A program made the position numbers and the translations under genes. Below are positions 7,352 through 15,870 of a DNA stretch of 64,000 nucleotides, one piece after another. Within the stretch, counting starts at the first letter, position 1. Each line of letters starts with the position of its first letter. The notes beneath the pieces are model-generated. The model did not search any database, was not told the DNA's origin, and worked only from the letters and a program-made list of their open reading frames with translations. This stretch comes from Ignavibacteria bacterium. GTDB taxonomy: Bacteria; Bacteroidota; Ignavibacteria; Kapaibacteriales; UBA4661. The stretch is taken from positions 1 to 64,000 of the forward strand of contig JAAFIV010000004.1 of the NCBI GenBank assembly GCA_013298775.1, in the 5' to 3' direction.

Positions 7352-8458
7352 ATGAACAGCATTCTGAACAATGACAATACTCGCAACAGTCGGCTACGAC
7401 TTGCGTCTGGAGTTTCTCGCGTGTGCATGAGCCTTCTTTTTATGCTTGCTTTTTTGGTTGTTGTTGCCGATGTGCTGCTCGCGCAGCGCAGAAGTAGCTT
7501 TGGTGGTTCGCGGTCGTCGTCGTCGCGCCCGTCGTATTCGTCGCCGTCGCGCTCAAGTGGGTCGAGTTTTGGTGGCTCGCGGTCGTCATCGCCGAGTTAT
7601 TCGCCGTCGCGTCCGTCGTATTCGTCGCCGTCGCGCTCGTATTCATCGGGTTCTTCAGGCGGGTCATCGTTTGGGACGCGCCGCTCGTCGCCAAGTGTTT
7701 CGGTGCCGTCGCGCTCGTATTCGCCAAACTCTGGCGGTGCGTACATGGGCGGAAACATGAATACGCGGACAAGAAGCTACGGCATTCCGCGCAAGGAAAG
7801 CTACGGCGGGCAGACGTATTCCTATCGCGGAAACACCAATGGCGTGGCTGTAAACCGCTCTACGTCTATGATTCCACGTAATTACTCGTATTCCTACAAC
7901 GATGTGTACAGCCGCCGCAACAACTATTATTCGGGTTTGCGTTTCGCGCCGCCGAGCTACATTGGCTACACAAGCCCTAGTTACGGGATGTTCAGCACGT
8001 TGTTTATGCTCAGTGCCTTGCAAAACCTTCAAGCACAGCAAAACGCCATGTTCTTTTACAATCACTGGAATACGCCGTCTATGATGGCGTGGCGCAACGA
8101 TATGAACACAGCAGCACAATCCGACCCGCAAGCCGCCCAGCGCATCCGCGACCTCGAATCCCGCGTCCAGCAGCTTGAACGCGAAAAAAGCGGTCTTCGC
8201 GACACAACGTATATGCCCAATGGCGTTGATTCAAGCGTGGTGTTGAGCAATGAAGCACTCGGCGTGAAAAATGACGACGACGGCAGCGATAATGCGGATG
8301 CTGCCGCCGCACGCTCTGGTCGCCGTGAACGCGAGGAATCAAGCGGTGGCGGAGGCTTTTTGTGGTTCTTGCTCATTGGCGGTGGCGTAGGCGCGTGGTG
8401 GTTTATTCGCCGCAATAAGAAAGCGCGGGAATCTGAGAATACGGGTAGTTTTTCGTAA
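7352..8458 (+). CDS. Ser/Arg-rich membrane protein with coiled coil
   Basis: 368 residues from the ATG at 7352. The N-terminal hydrophobic segment (MSLLFMLAFLVVVADVLLAQ) is a signal peptide or anchor. Residues ~45-145 are low-complexity Ser/Arg/Gly/Tyr repeats (FGGSRSS, RPSYSSPSRS). A middle part rich in Tyr and Asn follows, then a short coiled coil RIRDLESRVQQLEREKSGL, an acidic patch, a Gly-rich stretch and a C-terminal membrane segment FLWFLLIGGGVGAWWFI with a positive tail. The layout resembles TPM/YgcG-type C-termini, but no catalytic domain is seen. Function unknown. The repeated tcg/cgt codons create large out-of-frame shadow ORFs. Confidence 0.75.
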   Translation: MNSILNNDNTRNSRLRLASGVSRVCMSLLFMLAFLVVVADVLLAQRRSSFGGSRSSSSRPSYSSPSRSSGSSFGGSRSSSPSYSPSRPSYSSPSRSYSSGSSGGSSFGTRRSSPSVSVPSRSYSPNSGGAYMGGNMNTRTRSYGIPRKESYGGQTYSYRGNTNGVAVNRSTSMIPRNYSYSYNDVYSRRNNYYSGLRFAPPSYIGYTSPSYGMFSTLFMLSALQNLQAQQNAMFFYNHWNTPSMMAWRNDMNTAAQSDPQAAQRIRDLESRVQQLEREKSGLRDTTYMPNGVDSSVVLSNEALGVKNDDDGSDNADAAAARSGRREREESSGGGGFLWFLLIGGGVGAWWFIRRNKKARESENTGSFS

Positions 8459-8476
8459 GAATTTTTAAAATCTTTT

Positions 8477-8589
8477 CTCGTCGGGCGGCTGTTATCACAA
8501 GCGCAGTAGCTGTCTGGCGGGTAGAGTAGTGTAAGAAAACCACCCGCCGGACGGCAGCGTTCACGCACTCCTCAGCCGCCCGACGGGAA
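8477..8589. repeat. GC-rich inverted-repeat element (class C)
   Basis: CGTCGGGCGGCTG (8479-8491) and CAGCCGCCCGACG (8573-8585) form a perfect 13-bp inverted repeat enclosing further partly complementary GC-rich arms (TGTCTGGCGGG / CCCGCCGGACGG). A related copy lies at 17276-17421. It could act as a terminator between the membrane protein and htpG, but it looks like a dispersed element. Confidence 0.75.
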
Positions 8590-8637
8590 TATAAAATAAC
8601 TCATTCTGTTTCACCATTTTCCATAGCACAAACAACC

Positions 8638-10491
8638 ATGACGACAAGCGCAGAACGGCATGAATACAAAGCCGAGATGAAACAACTTCTTCATTTAATT
8701 GTTCATTCTCTCTACACGCATCCCGAAGTATTTGTCCGCGAACTCATTTCCAATGCGTCCGACGCTATCAACAAAGCCCGCTTCCGCAGTTTGACGGATG
8801 CTCAGATGCTTGACCGCGACGCGCCCTTTGAGATTCACCTCAGCGTGGATGCCGCCGAGCAGCGATTTACCCTCGAAGATTCGGGAATTGGCATGACAAA
8901 AGAGGATTTGATGAACAAACTCGGCACGGTTGCGAGTTCGGGGACGCTTGAGTTTATCAAGCAAATGAAGGAGCAAAACGCCACGCTCGACGGCAATATG
9001 ATTGGGCAATTTGGCGTAGGCTTTTATGCCGTGTTCATGGTTGCCGACGATGTTACGGTGGAAACACGCCACGCCGACCCAGATTCTATCGGGCTTCGCT
9101 GGCAGTCCGACGGCAAAGGCAGCTTCACTATTGAGGAATGCGACAAAGCCACACGCGGCACTCGCATCAGCTTTCGCTTGAAGGATGAAGCGAAGGAATT
9201 TAGCGAGGAATATCGCTTAAAATCACTCATTCAGAAGTATTCTAATTTTGTAGATTTTCCCATTACCCTGAATGGCGAAAAAGCGAATAGCGTCCGCGCC
9301 TTGTGGCAAGCCCCGAAGGAGGGCATCACGACCGAAGAAGCGCATGAATTCTACAAGTTTGTGGCAGGAGATTACCAAGAACCGCTTGGCTACGTGCATA
9401 TCGCCATCGAAGGTGCAGTGAATTTCAAAGCACTCGTCTTTGTTCCGAAAACGCCCATTTTGCGCCCTTTCGCCCAAGACCTTGATAAATCCTTGCATCT
9501 TTACACAAACAAAGTCTTGATTCAAGAGCATTGCAAAGAGCTTCTGCCCGATTACCTGCGCTTCCTGCGCGGCGTGGTGGACACGGACGATTTGCCGCTC
9601 AACGTCTCGCGCGAAATCACGCAGACCAGTCCGCAGATGACGAAAATTCGGAATGTGATTACAAGCAAGGTTTTAAGTCTCTTGGAGGACTGGGCAAGCA
9701 ACGACGCGGCGAAGTACGAAGAATTTTACCGCGCAGTGGGCAATGTCTTCAAAATCGGCATCAATTCTGACTTCACGAACCGCGAGAAAATTACCGCGCT
9801 CTTGCGTTTTGAAAGCTCCACGCAAGCTGCGGGAACGCTTGTTGGCTTACAAGGCTACACAGAGCGCATGAAACCTGAGCAAAATGAAATCTACTTTTTC
9901 ACGGGCGAACGCCGCGAAGCAATGCTCGCCCAGCCAAATATGGAATATTTCATCAAGCACGGGCTAGAAGTGCTGCTGCTTACCGACCCGCTTGACATCG
10001 TGATTGCGCCGTCTATTCCGAGTTTCGAGGGTAAAGCATTGGTTTCGATTGACAAAGCAACGCTCTCTTCTTCTCCGCAATCAAACGAAAGCACGCCCGA
10101 AACCACACCAACAGACGATTCTTCGCCGCTCCTCGCGCTTTTCAAAGAAGTGCTGGGCGACAGCGTCGAAAACGTACAATCCTCCAAACGCTTGGTAGAA
10201 TCAGCCGTTACGCTGGTTGTCGGGAAAGAAGGCTTGGATGCGCAAATGGAAAAAATGATGAAAATGATGGATAGCAATTTCACGGGCGGGCGGAAAGTTT
10301 TGGAAGTAAATATGGAGCATCCGCTTATCACCAAGCTCGCTGCGATGCAGCTTGCGGAGCCAGGAAGCCCGCGCTTGCGGCAGTTTATCACGCAGTTGTA
10401 CGAAGGCGCACTGCTCTTGGAAGGAAATATGCCATCGCCAGCAGTGTTTGTGCGTCGCATGACGGACATTATGACCGAAGCAGCGTCGTGA
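8638..10491 (+). CDS. htpG: Molecular chaperone HtpG (Hsp90)
   Basis: 617 residues, the usual size. The N-terminal GHKL ATPase has ELISNASDAINKARF, LEDSGIGMTKEDL, GTVASSGTLEF and GQFGVGFYAVFMV. The middle domain contains LYTNKVLIQEHCKELLPDYLRFLRGVVD and LPLNVSRE. The C-terminal dimerisation domain has MEHPLITKLA. HtpG is a cytosolic ATP-dependent chaperone for stress-sensitive clients. It is monocistronic, bounded by a class C repeat upstream and a long inverted repeat downstream. No heat-shock promoter could be identified with confidence. Confidence 0.97.
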   Translation: MTTSAERHEYKAEMKQLLHLIVHSLYTHPEVFVRELISNASDAINKARFRSLTDAQMLDRDAPFEIHLSVDAAEQRFTLEDSGIGMTKEDLMNKLGTVASSGTLEFIKQMKEQNATLDGNMIGQFGVGFYAVFMVADDVTVETRHADPDSIGLRWQSDGKGSFTIEECDKATRGTRISFRLKDEAKEFSEEYRLKSLIQKYSNFVDFPITLNGEKANSVRALWQAPKEGITTEEAHEFYKFVAGDYQEPLGYVHIAIEGAVNFKALVFVPKTPILRPFAQDLDKSLHLYTNKVLIQEHCKELLPDYLRFLRGVVDTDDLPLNVSREITQTSPQMTKIRNVITSKVLSLLEDWASNDAAKYEEFYRAVGNVFKIGINSDFTNREKITALLRFESSTQAAGTLVGLQGYTERMKPEQNEIYFFTGERREAMLAQPNMEYFIKHGLEVLLLTDPLDIVIAPSIPSFEGKALVSIDKATLSSSPQSNESTPETTPTDDSSPLLALFKEVLGDSVENVQSSKRLVESAVTLVVGKEGLDAQMEKMMKMMDSNFTGGRKVLEVNMEHPLITKLAAMQLAEPGSPRLRQFITQLYEGALLLEGNMPSPAVFVRRMTDIMTEAAS

Positions 10492-10520
10492 TTGTTGGAC
10501 GGAGATGAAGCCCGGATTGA

Positions 10521-10768
10521 ATGGATGAAGATGATTCACGAGCAGAAAATATCACTTATGCCAATTAAAAGCTAGGTTAAATTGTTGATTTTTCTGACAC
10601 TGATTTAACTGGTCAAAATGATTTTCACAGATAAATGATGTAGACTGATAGAAACAGAATTTTTTCAAATCATTATTCTTCAATCTGTTATCAGCATTTA
10701 TCAGTCTAATCATTTTAATCAGTGTCAAAACTATCTTTTAATTTACATCACTTATCATCTTCATCCAT
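10521..10768. repeat. Nested long inverted repeat in the 364-bp gap after htpG
   Basis: The outer arms ATGGATGAAGATGAT (10521-10535) and ATCATCTTCATCCAT (10754-10768) are perfectly complementary over 15 bp. The inner arms TGACACTGATT (10595-10605) and AATCAGTGTCA (10717-10727) match over 11 bp, with further imperfect pairing inside. No gene is seen in this gap. The structure suggests a degenerate MITE-like element. Confidence 0.75.
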
Positions 10769-10855
10769 CCAATTATCTCGAATCTGCGTCCCTTCTTCGA
10801 TTGACGAAACCCAACCAACTATAAAAAACGAACTCAAAACCCAACATTTGCCCCA

Positions 10856-11773
10856 ATGAAATCCAAACGTTGCGCTTTCCTTTCGATGGACAATCCCGAT
10901 GATTTCGTGATTGATGACGAACTCGCCTACGAACCACTTCGCCGCTTGCAGTGGGAGGTGGAAACGGTCTCGTGGCGTGCGCAGGTGAATTGGGACCTCT
11001 TCGACCTCGTCATTATCCGCTCTCCGTGGGATTACCAAAACGCGCCCGATGAGTTTCTGCGGGTGTTGGACAAAATCACGCATTCGAGCGCGGAATTGCA
11101 AAATCCCTTGCCGCTTGTGCGCTGGAATCTGGATAAACGCTATCTGCGAGACTTGGAAACACGCGGCATTCCGATTGTTCCCACGTGCTGGGGCGAAAAT
11201 GCGAACGACCTTCACGAAGCGAGCATTCATGCGTGGTACGGGCAATTATCTACGCCAGAGCTTATCATCAAGCCCGTTATCAGCGCAAACGCCGACCACA
11301 CCTATCGTGTGCCGTACAATCAGCGTTTGGAGCTTCTGCCGATGCTTCAGGACGTTTTCCGCAATCGCGCATTTATGGTGCAGCCCTTTATGCCGTCGGT
11401 GTTGGAGGAAGGTGAATTTTCGCTGTTTTATTTTGCTGGGGAATATAGTCATGCTATTTTGAAAACTCCGAAACAGGACGATTTCCGTGTTCAGGAAGAG
11501 CATGGCGGCTACATTCGCGGCGTACAGCCCAGCGAAACCTTGCGCCGCCAAGCCGACGCTGCAATGGAAGTGCTTCCGGCATCGCCCTTGTACGCGAGAG
11601 TAGATTTTGTGCGCCTTCCACAGGCACACACCACCGAACATTTTGTGGTGATGGAATTTGAACTTATCGAACCCGCATTGTATCTTCGCATGGACGAAGG
11701 CGCACCAGCCCGCTTTGCAAATGCTATCAACAATTTCAATACGGTAGATGCGTGGATGGCGCGGATGTACTAA
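10856..11773 (+). CDS. ATP-grasp enzyme, glutathione synthetase-like
   Basis: A 305-residue cytoplasmic protein. Near the N-terminus, RCAFLSMDNPDDF and DLVIIRSPWDYQ match the pre-ATP-grasp part of a glutathione synthetase/RimK-like family. The ATP-grasp core follows: LPLVRWNLDKRYLRDL, GIPIVPT, ELIIKPVISANADHTYR, FMVQPFMPSVLEEGEFSLFYFAGEYSHAILK, and near the end YARVDFV and FVVMEFELIEPALYL, which would coordinate Mg-ATP. Such enzymes ligate a carboxylate to an amine or thiol. Substrates cannot be read from sequence. The next gene encodes an Anbu-type proteasome homologue; in other genomes Anbu genes sit beside ATP-grasp genes, though of a different (circularly permuted) type. Confidence 0.85.
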   Translation: MKSKRCAFLSMDNPDDFVIDDELAYEPLRRLQWEVETVSWRAQVNWDLFDLVIIRSPWDYQNAPDEFLRVLDKITHSSAELQNPLPLVRWNLDKRYLRDLETRGIPIVPTCWGENANDLHEASIHAWYGQLSTPELIIKPVISANADHTYRVPYNQRLELLPMLQDVFRNRAFMVQPFMPSVLEEGEFSLFYFAGEYSHAILKTPKQDDFRVQEEHGGYIRGVQPSETLRRQADAAMEVLPASPLYARVDFVRLPQAHTTEHFVVMEFELIEPALYLRMDEGAPARFANAINNFNTVDAWMARMY

Positions 11774-11819
11774 GGCAAAGGATGAAGGATGAAATCTGAA
11801 GGATGAAATGAAGACGTTT

Positions 11820-11980
11820 GTAGGTGGCGCAGACAGGAGTGTCCGCGCTACCATCTGAACTAGATATCATGGGGCTTCGGTAGCACAGACACTCTTGTCT
11901 GTGCCATTGGAAAAGCGTCAAGTAGCGCAGACAGGAGTGTTCCGCGCTACTATCTGCACCAGATTTTATGCGGCTTTCGC
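11820..11980. repeat. Class B paired-hairpin repeats (two partial copies)
   Basis: GTGGCGCAGACAGGAGTGTC (near 11823) begins a unit that continues to GGTAGCACAGACACTCTTGT and TGTGCC near 11905. A second left half, AGTAGCGCAGACAGGAGTGT, begins near 11930 and ends in GGCTTTCGCC. The hairpins are of the CAGACA-4nt-TGTCTG or slightly degenerate type. No gene is seen in this gap. Confidence 0.75.
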
Positions 11981-12024
11981 CAAAAAAATTCAACATGTAA
12001 AACTCAATACTCAACATTGAACGT

Positions 12025-12948
12025 ATGACTTTTTGTTTAGGAATTAAGGTAAAAGATGGCTTAGTTGGAATCGCTGATACCCGCATCACGACTGGCTCGG
12101 AATGTATTACCGCAAAGAAAGTAACGATTCACCGCTACGGGCGTTATCCGATGTTTTTGATGACCTCTGGCTTGCGCTCGGTGCGCGACAAAGCACTCAC
12201 CTATTTTACCGAAGTGATTGAAGACAGCGAGCATCATTTTGATAAATTGTACAAAGCCGTGAACGAATTTGGCAAGCAAATACGCCGTGTTGCCGACGAA
12301 GACCGTGAAGCATTGAAAAAAGGCGGACTGGATTTCAACATCCACGCGCTCATTGGCGGGCAGCTTGAGCGCGACAGCGAACACAAGCTCTTTTTGCTCT
12401 ATCCCGAAGGAAATTGGGTGGAAATTGGCGAAGGAACGCCGTATCACATTATCGGCTCGGCACGGTACGGGAAGCCAGTGTTGGACAGGGCGTTGGGCTT
12501 TGCTTCGCCAATGGATTTCGCGCTGAAAGTGGGCTATCTCGCCTTCGACGCAACCTTTATGAGCGCGACCGATGTTGCCTTCCCGATTGACGTAGTGATG
12601 TACCGCAACAATACGCACGACATCATTGAACGCCGCTTCGAGAAAGATGATTTTGAAGCCGCAGCAGGCGCGTGGCAAGACCACATTGTGCAATCCATAC
12701 AGAATTTACCGATGGGACAGCTGGATTCGGTTTTTGCCAAAGCACTCGAACAGCCCTTGCGCCCAAGCCACACCTACTCTTCGCCGATGTCGCCGGCTGC
12801 GCAGCTTATTTTGTCGCACAATGCAGATACGCCTCAGGGACAAGGAACGACGGCACATTCAAGCGTTTCTGGCGCGAATAGCCGTACAACCTTGGCGCGG
12901 GAAACGCATTTTTCGAGCCAGCAGCACGTCCCGAAAACGCAGGCTTGA
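12025..12948 (+). CDS. Anbu-type proteasome homologue (Ntn-hydrolase peptidase)
   Basis: A 307-residue protein starting MTFCLGIKVKDGLVGIADTR. Removal of Met1 would expose Thr2 as the N-terminal nucleophile, with Asp18 (mature D17) and Lys31/32 as the other expected proteasome beta-subunit catalytic residues. FLMTSGLRSVRDKALTYF, NIHALIGGQ and YHIIGSARYGKPVLDRAL are typical of COG3484/Anbu proteins. The last ~60 residues after GQLDSVFAKALEQP are Ser/Pro-rich and extend beyond the usual ~245-residue core. Anbu forms open ring oligomers in the cytoplasm, and its physiological substrate is unclear. The upstream ATP-grasp gene on the same strand may be functionally linked, but 251 bp of repeats separate the two. 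Confidence 0.88.
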   Translation: MTFCLGIKVKDGLVGIADTRITTGSECITAKKVTIHRYGRYPMFLMTSGLRSVRDKALTYFTEVIEDSEHHFDKLYKAVNEFGKQIRRVADEDREALKKGGLDFNIHALIGGQLERDSEHKLFLLYPEGNWVEIGEGTPYHIIGSARYGKPVLDRALGFASPMDFALKVGYLAFDATFMSATDVAFPIDVVMYRNNTHDIIERRFEKDDFEAAAGAWQDHIVQSIQNLPMGQLDSVFAKALEQPLRPSHTYSSPMSPAAQLILSHNADTPQGQGTTAHSSVSGANSRTTLARETHFSSQQHVPKTQA

Positions 12949-13002
12949 TGGACAGTATGATACCGTTTCGATTGTAAAATGAATAGTTTCAATTCTCCGA
13001 AA

Positions 13003-13022
13003 CAAGGCAGCATGCTGCCTTG
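13003..13022. repeat. Palindrome CAAGGCAGCATGCTGCCTTG
   Basis: A perfect 20-bp palindrome, found identically at 41749-41768 inside the 89-bp nested element. No TIR-like flanks are evident here. Confidence 0.8.
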
Positions 13023-13065
13023 CTAAAATCAAAGTATTCAAAATACAGTAAAAACGGTATGACTT

Positions 13066-13165
13066 TTGCAGATGGCGCAGACAAAAGTGTTACGCGCCAC
13101 CTCCAGACAAATACTGGCTTCGGCAAAAGCAGACACTCTTGTCTGCCCATTCCATGCGCTTTTGA
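13066..13165. repeat. Class B paired-hairpin repeat
   Basis: It starts GATGGCGCAGACAAAAGTGT and ends with AAGCAGACACTCTTGTCTGC. The right hairpin stem is GCAGACA/TGTCTGC. It occupies most of the gap before the flavoprotein gene. Confidence 0.75.
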
Positions 13166-13215
13166 CCAGAATCTTACTTTAGCTTTTCATTTTACCATTT
13201 TTGGAGTCATTGACC

Positions 13216-14727
13216 ATGCAAAACTGTGATGTTTGCGTTATAGGTGGAGGTCCTGCCGGATACGCTGCTGCGATGCGGGCGTTGGACTTTGGCAAACGAG
13301 TTATTTTGATTGAAAAAGACCGCTTGGGTGGAGCGGCAATTTACAATGGTGCGCTGTCCTCGAAGACGCTCTGGGAGCTGTCCCGCGACGTGCGGCGTTT
13401 GCGCGTAACCGAGCGTGGTTACACGGTGTTTGACTACAAATTGGACTTTGCGCAGATTGTAAAAGTAGCCAACAAAGCCGTGCAAGAACGCCACGAGCAG
13501 CTTGCCAAGCAGGTCAATGAACTTGCAGAACACATTTGCTGCGACCGTTTTCGCTTCATTCATGGTTTTGGTCGGCTTGTTTCGGCGCATGAAATCGAAG
13601 TAACAACGCCGAAAGGGAAGGAAATTATCACGGCGGAATATGTTGTTTTGGCAACAGGAAGTGTGCCGCGCAAATTGCCGAATGTTACGATTGACGAGAA
13701 AAGTATTGTTACCAGCGACGGCGTTGGGAATTGGACGAAATTCCCTGAAAGCATGGTCATTCTTGGCGCGGGCGTGATTGGTTGCGAGTTTGCATCCATC
13801 TTCTCCAATTTCGGCATGACCGACGTGCGTCTCATTGACAAAGCCGACCATATCTTGCCCTTCGAGGATAAAGATATTTCCGAAATGATTACGGAAAATT
13901 TCGTTGCAAGCGGTATCCAGATTCACCGCAACGCAAGTTTGGAGAAAATGGAAATTGACGAAAAAGGCTGGGTGAATTACACGCTGAAGTTCAAGGACGG
14001 GCGCGTGGAAACCTACAACGTCGAAAAGGCACTTATTTCGATTGGGCGCGTTACGGCGGTAAATGGCTTGGGAGTGCGTGAAATCGGGATAAATATCACC
14101 GATAGCGGCAACTTCATCGTTGATAGCGACGGGCGCACGAATATCCCGAATATCTTCGCCGTTGGCGACCTCACCGCCGATATTTGCCTTGTGAACGTGG
14201 GCGAATTGGAAGGGCGACACGTCGTGGAAACGATGTATAATTCTCAAGCGAACAAGCATTTGAGTTACGAAAATATCTCGACGATTATGTTCCTCATGCC
14301 GGAATCATCGGGCGTGGGCGCGAATGAGCAGATGCTGATGCAAAAAGGAATCCCGTACCGTGTGGCGACATTTAGCTACAATTACATCAATCGCGCAATC
14401 GCAATGCGGAGTTTGAAAGGCTTGTACAAAATTATCGTCAGCGACGACGACGATATGCGGCTTTTGGGGATGCGCATTATTGGAGAGCAGTCCTCAAGCG
14501 CGATTCAGGCGGCGGCATTGTTAATACATATGGGGAAAGGCATTGCAGAGCTTGCAGAACTCATTCACCCGCACCCATCCATTGTGGAAGGTGCGCAAGA
14601 ATGTGTGCGGATGCTGCTTGGCTCGTCAATAATCAAGCCACAAGTTTTCCCCGCAGATTTGCGCTGTGTGCGTGTTGCCAACGGCGTTGCGACGGAAATT
14701 AACCACTTTTTGCAGCATAGTAAGTAA
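13216..14727 (+). CDS. Flavoprotein pyridine nucleotide oxidoreductase lacking the redox disulfide
   Basis: 503 residues from the ATG at 13216, preceded by TTGGAGTC; the ORF-track start is a TTG five codons earlier. The FAD motif is DVCVIGGGPAGYAA (5-18), the NAD(P)H motif MVILGAGVIGCEFASIF (~185), and the second FAD motif IPNIFAVGDLT (~315). The C-terminal dimerisation domain has LIHPHPSIVEG. It belongs to the dihydrolipoamide dehydrogenase / SthA superfamily. The canonical GGTCLNxGCxPSK is replaced by GGAAIYNGALSSK, so both cysteines are Ala (41 and 46). It therefore cannot act as a normal lipoamide or disulfide reductase. NAD(P)H transhydrogenase or quinone reductase activity, as in other disulfide-less members, is more likely. 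No 2-oxoacid dehydrogenase subunits are adjacent. Confidence 0.85.
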   Translation: MQNCDVCVIGGGPAGYAAAMRALDFGKRVILIEKDRLGGAAIYNGALSSKTLWELSRDVRRLRVTERGYTVFDYKLDFAQIVKVANKAVQERHEQLAKQVNELAEHICCDRFRFIHGFGRLVSAHEIEVTTPKGKEIITAEYVVLATGSVPRKLPNVTIDEKSIVTSDGVGNWTKFPESMVILGAGVIGCEFASIFSNFGMTDVRLIDKADHILPFEDKDISEMITENFVASGIQIHRNASLEKMEIDEKGWVNYTLKFKDGRVETYNVEKALISIGRVTAVNGLGVREIGINITDSGNFIVDSDGRTNIPNIFAVGDLTADICLVNVGELEGRHVVETMYNSQANKHLSYENISTIMFLMPESSGVGANEQMLMQKGIPYRVATFSYNYINRAIAMRSLKGLYKIIVSDDDDMRLLGMRIIGEQSSSAIQAAALLIHMGKGIAELAELIHPHPSIVEGAQECVRMLLGSSIIKPQVFPADLRCVRVANGVATEINHFLQHSK

Positions 14728-14768
14728 AAATTGAGGTTGTAAACTCTTGTCAATTTTTCCCATTATGT

Positions 14769-15086
14769 ATGCCATTAACCGATTTTTTTATCTACTTGGA
14801 TACTGCGCACGAAGAGCGTGTGCGCGTTCGTTTGACTATCGAAAAGGGGAAATTGACCGATTTGGTCTATCAGTATGAAAGTTTGATTGATGGCCAATGG
14901 CATCCCATCGTGCGCTACGACATGGCACATGGATTTTTTCATCGTGATGTTTTGTTTCCAAACGGCACACAGCAAAAAACACGGATTGACCTTCCGACCC
15001 TTGAAATAGCAGCCCTTTTCGCAGACCAAGACTTGAAGGACAAATGGGAATTTTACAAAGAAGGATATATCTCTAAATTCAAATAG
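14769..15086 (+). CDS. Small conserved hypothetical protein
   Basis: A 105-residue protein (MPLTDFFIYLDT...). Its core resembles a small alpha+beta domain: RVRVRLTIEKGKLTDLVYQYES, IVRYDMAHGFFHRDVLFPNG and TLEIAALFADQDLKDKWEFYKE. There is no signal peptide or membrane segment. It ends 9 bp before the next small ORF, so the two probably form a two-gene unit. It might belong to the DUF7718 group, but I am unsure. A toxin-antitoxin-like role is possible but unproven. Confidence 0.6.
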   Translation: MPLTDFFIYLDTAHEERVRVRLTIEKGKLTDLVYQYESLIDGQWHPIVRYDMAHGFFHRDVLFPNGTQQKTRIDLPTLEIAALFADQDLKDKWEFYKEGYISKFK

Positions 15087-15095
15087 GAAAATACG

Positions 15096-15323
15096 ATGAC
15101 CAAGCAAGAAGAAGTACACCACAATATTGGCTTAACATTTGAGTTCTTACGCGCTTGCATTACAAATCCCGCGCTTTTGGAGCGGGTAGAGCAATTTGCG
15201 GACGGTGCAGAGATTGTTTTTATTGAAAAAGACCAACCCTTTCCAATACCGAAAGAGGGTGCAAAGCAAGAGTTTATCAAGGTTGCACACTCTTTTGAGA
15301 TTGTCGAAGCGGAACTTGCGTAA
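15096..15323 (+). CDS. Small hypothetical protein, partner of the preceding gene
   Basis: A 75-residue acidic protein (MTKQEEVHHNIGLTFEFLRA...). It is mostly helical in appearance, with ALLERVEQFADGAEIVFIEKD in the middle. The NIGLTFEFLRACITNP and GAEIVFIEKD pattern resembles DUF5647-type proteins (a tentative match from memory). It lies 9 bp after the preceding ORF on the same strand, which suggests co-expression. Confidence 0.55.
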   Translation: MTKQEEVHHNIGLTFEFLRACITNPALLERVEQFADGAEIVFIEKDQPFPIPKEGAKQEFIKVAHSFEIVEAELA

Positions 15324-15385
15324 TTCAATTTGTCATTCAGTGACTTGGTAAGAAAAATTTCTAAGCAATCAAGCAAGAACGCCCC

Positions 15386-15787
15386 ATGCAGCAATCTATC
15401 TTCCATATCGCACTCGTGGTGCGGGATTACGACGAAGCAATAGAATTTTACACGAAAAAGCTCCATTTTACGCTCGTCGAAGACACGTATCAGCCAGAAC
15501 AGGATAAACGCTGGGTGGTGGTCGCGCCGCCAAATTCTGTTGGTACGTCGCTGCTTTTGGCGCGAGCCTCCAAGCCAGAACAAGGCGCATTTGTCGGCAA
15601 TCAAACGGGCGGACGCGTGTTTCTCTTTCTTCAAACTGACGATTTCTGGCGCGATTACAACGACATGAAAGCAAAAGGCATTCACTTCGTCCGCGAGCCA
15701 AGAGAAGAAAGCTACGGTACGGTCGTTGTGTTCGAGGATTTGTACGGCAATTTATGGGATTTAGTACAGTTGAAGGCAAAAGGATAA
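15386..15787 (+). CDS. VOC (glyoxalase/bleomycin-resistance fold) family protein
   Basis: 133 residues with the two beta-alpha-beta-beta-beta modules of the vicinal oxygen chelate fold: IFHIALVVRDYDEAIEFYTKKLHFTLVED and FLFLQTDDFWRDYNDMKAKGIHFVREP...GTVVVFEDLYGNLWDLVQ. H7 and the E/D residues at the ends of the modules are candidate metal ligands. The substrate is unknown. It is a stand-alone cytoplasmic protein. Confidence 0.88.
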   Translation: MQQSIFHIALVVRDYDEAIEFYTKKLHFTLVEDTYQPEQDKRWVVVAPPNSVGTSLLLARASKPEQGAFVGNQTGGRVFLFLQTDDFWRDYNDMKAKGIHFVREPREESYGTVVVFEDLYGNLWDLVQLKAKG

Positions 15788-15822
15788 AGGCTAAAAAGCC
15801 TCATCAAAGCTCGTCTTCAGCC

Positions 15823-15870
15823 AATGACCAATGACGAATCACCAATGACCAAATACACAATGACCGACCA
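15823..15870 (+). repeat. CCAATGACC repeat at the start of the ftsB-like gene
   Basis: CCAATGACCAATGACG, then CACCAATGACCAA and ACAATGACCGACC, form a short imperfect tandem array offering at least three in-frame ATG codons. It resembles the 23-nt tandem repeat at 32059-32150, which also provides a start codon. Confidence 0.65.

Noticed and set aside
7446-7760. Arg-rich 104-aa ORF
   Set aside because: An out-of-frame reading of the Ser/Arg codon repeats of the membrane protein at 7352.
13207-14259. 350-aa ORF on the minus strand
   Set aside because: It is fully antisense to the flavoprotein gene and its translation has no family pattern; the plus-strand gene has clear FAD and NAD motifs.
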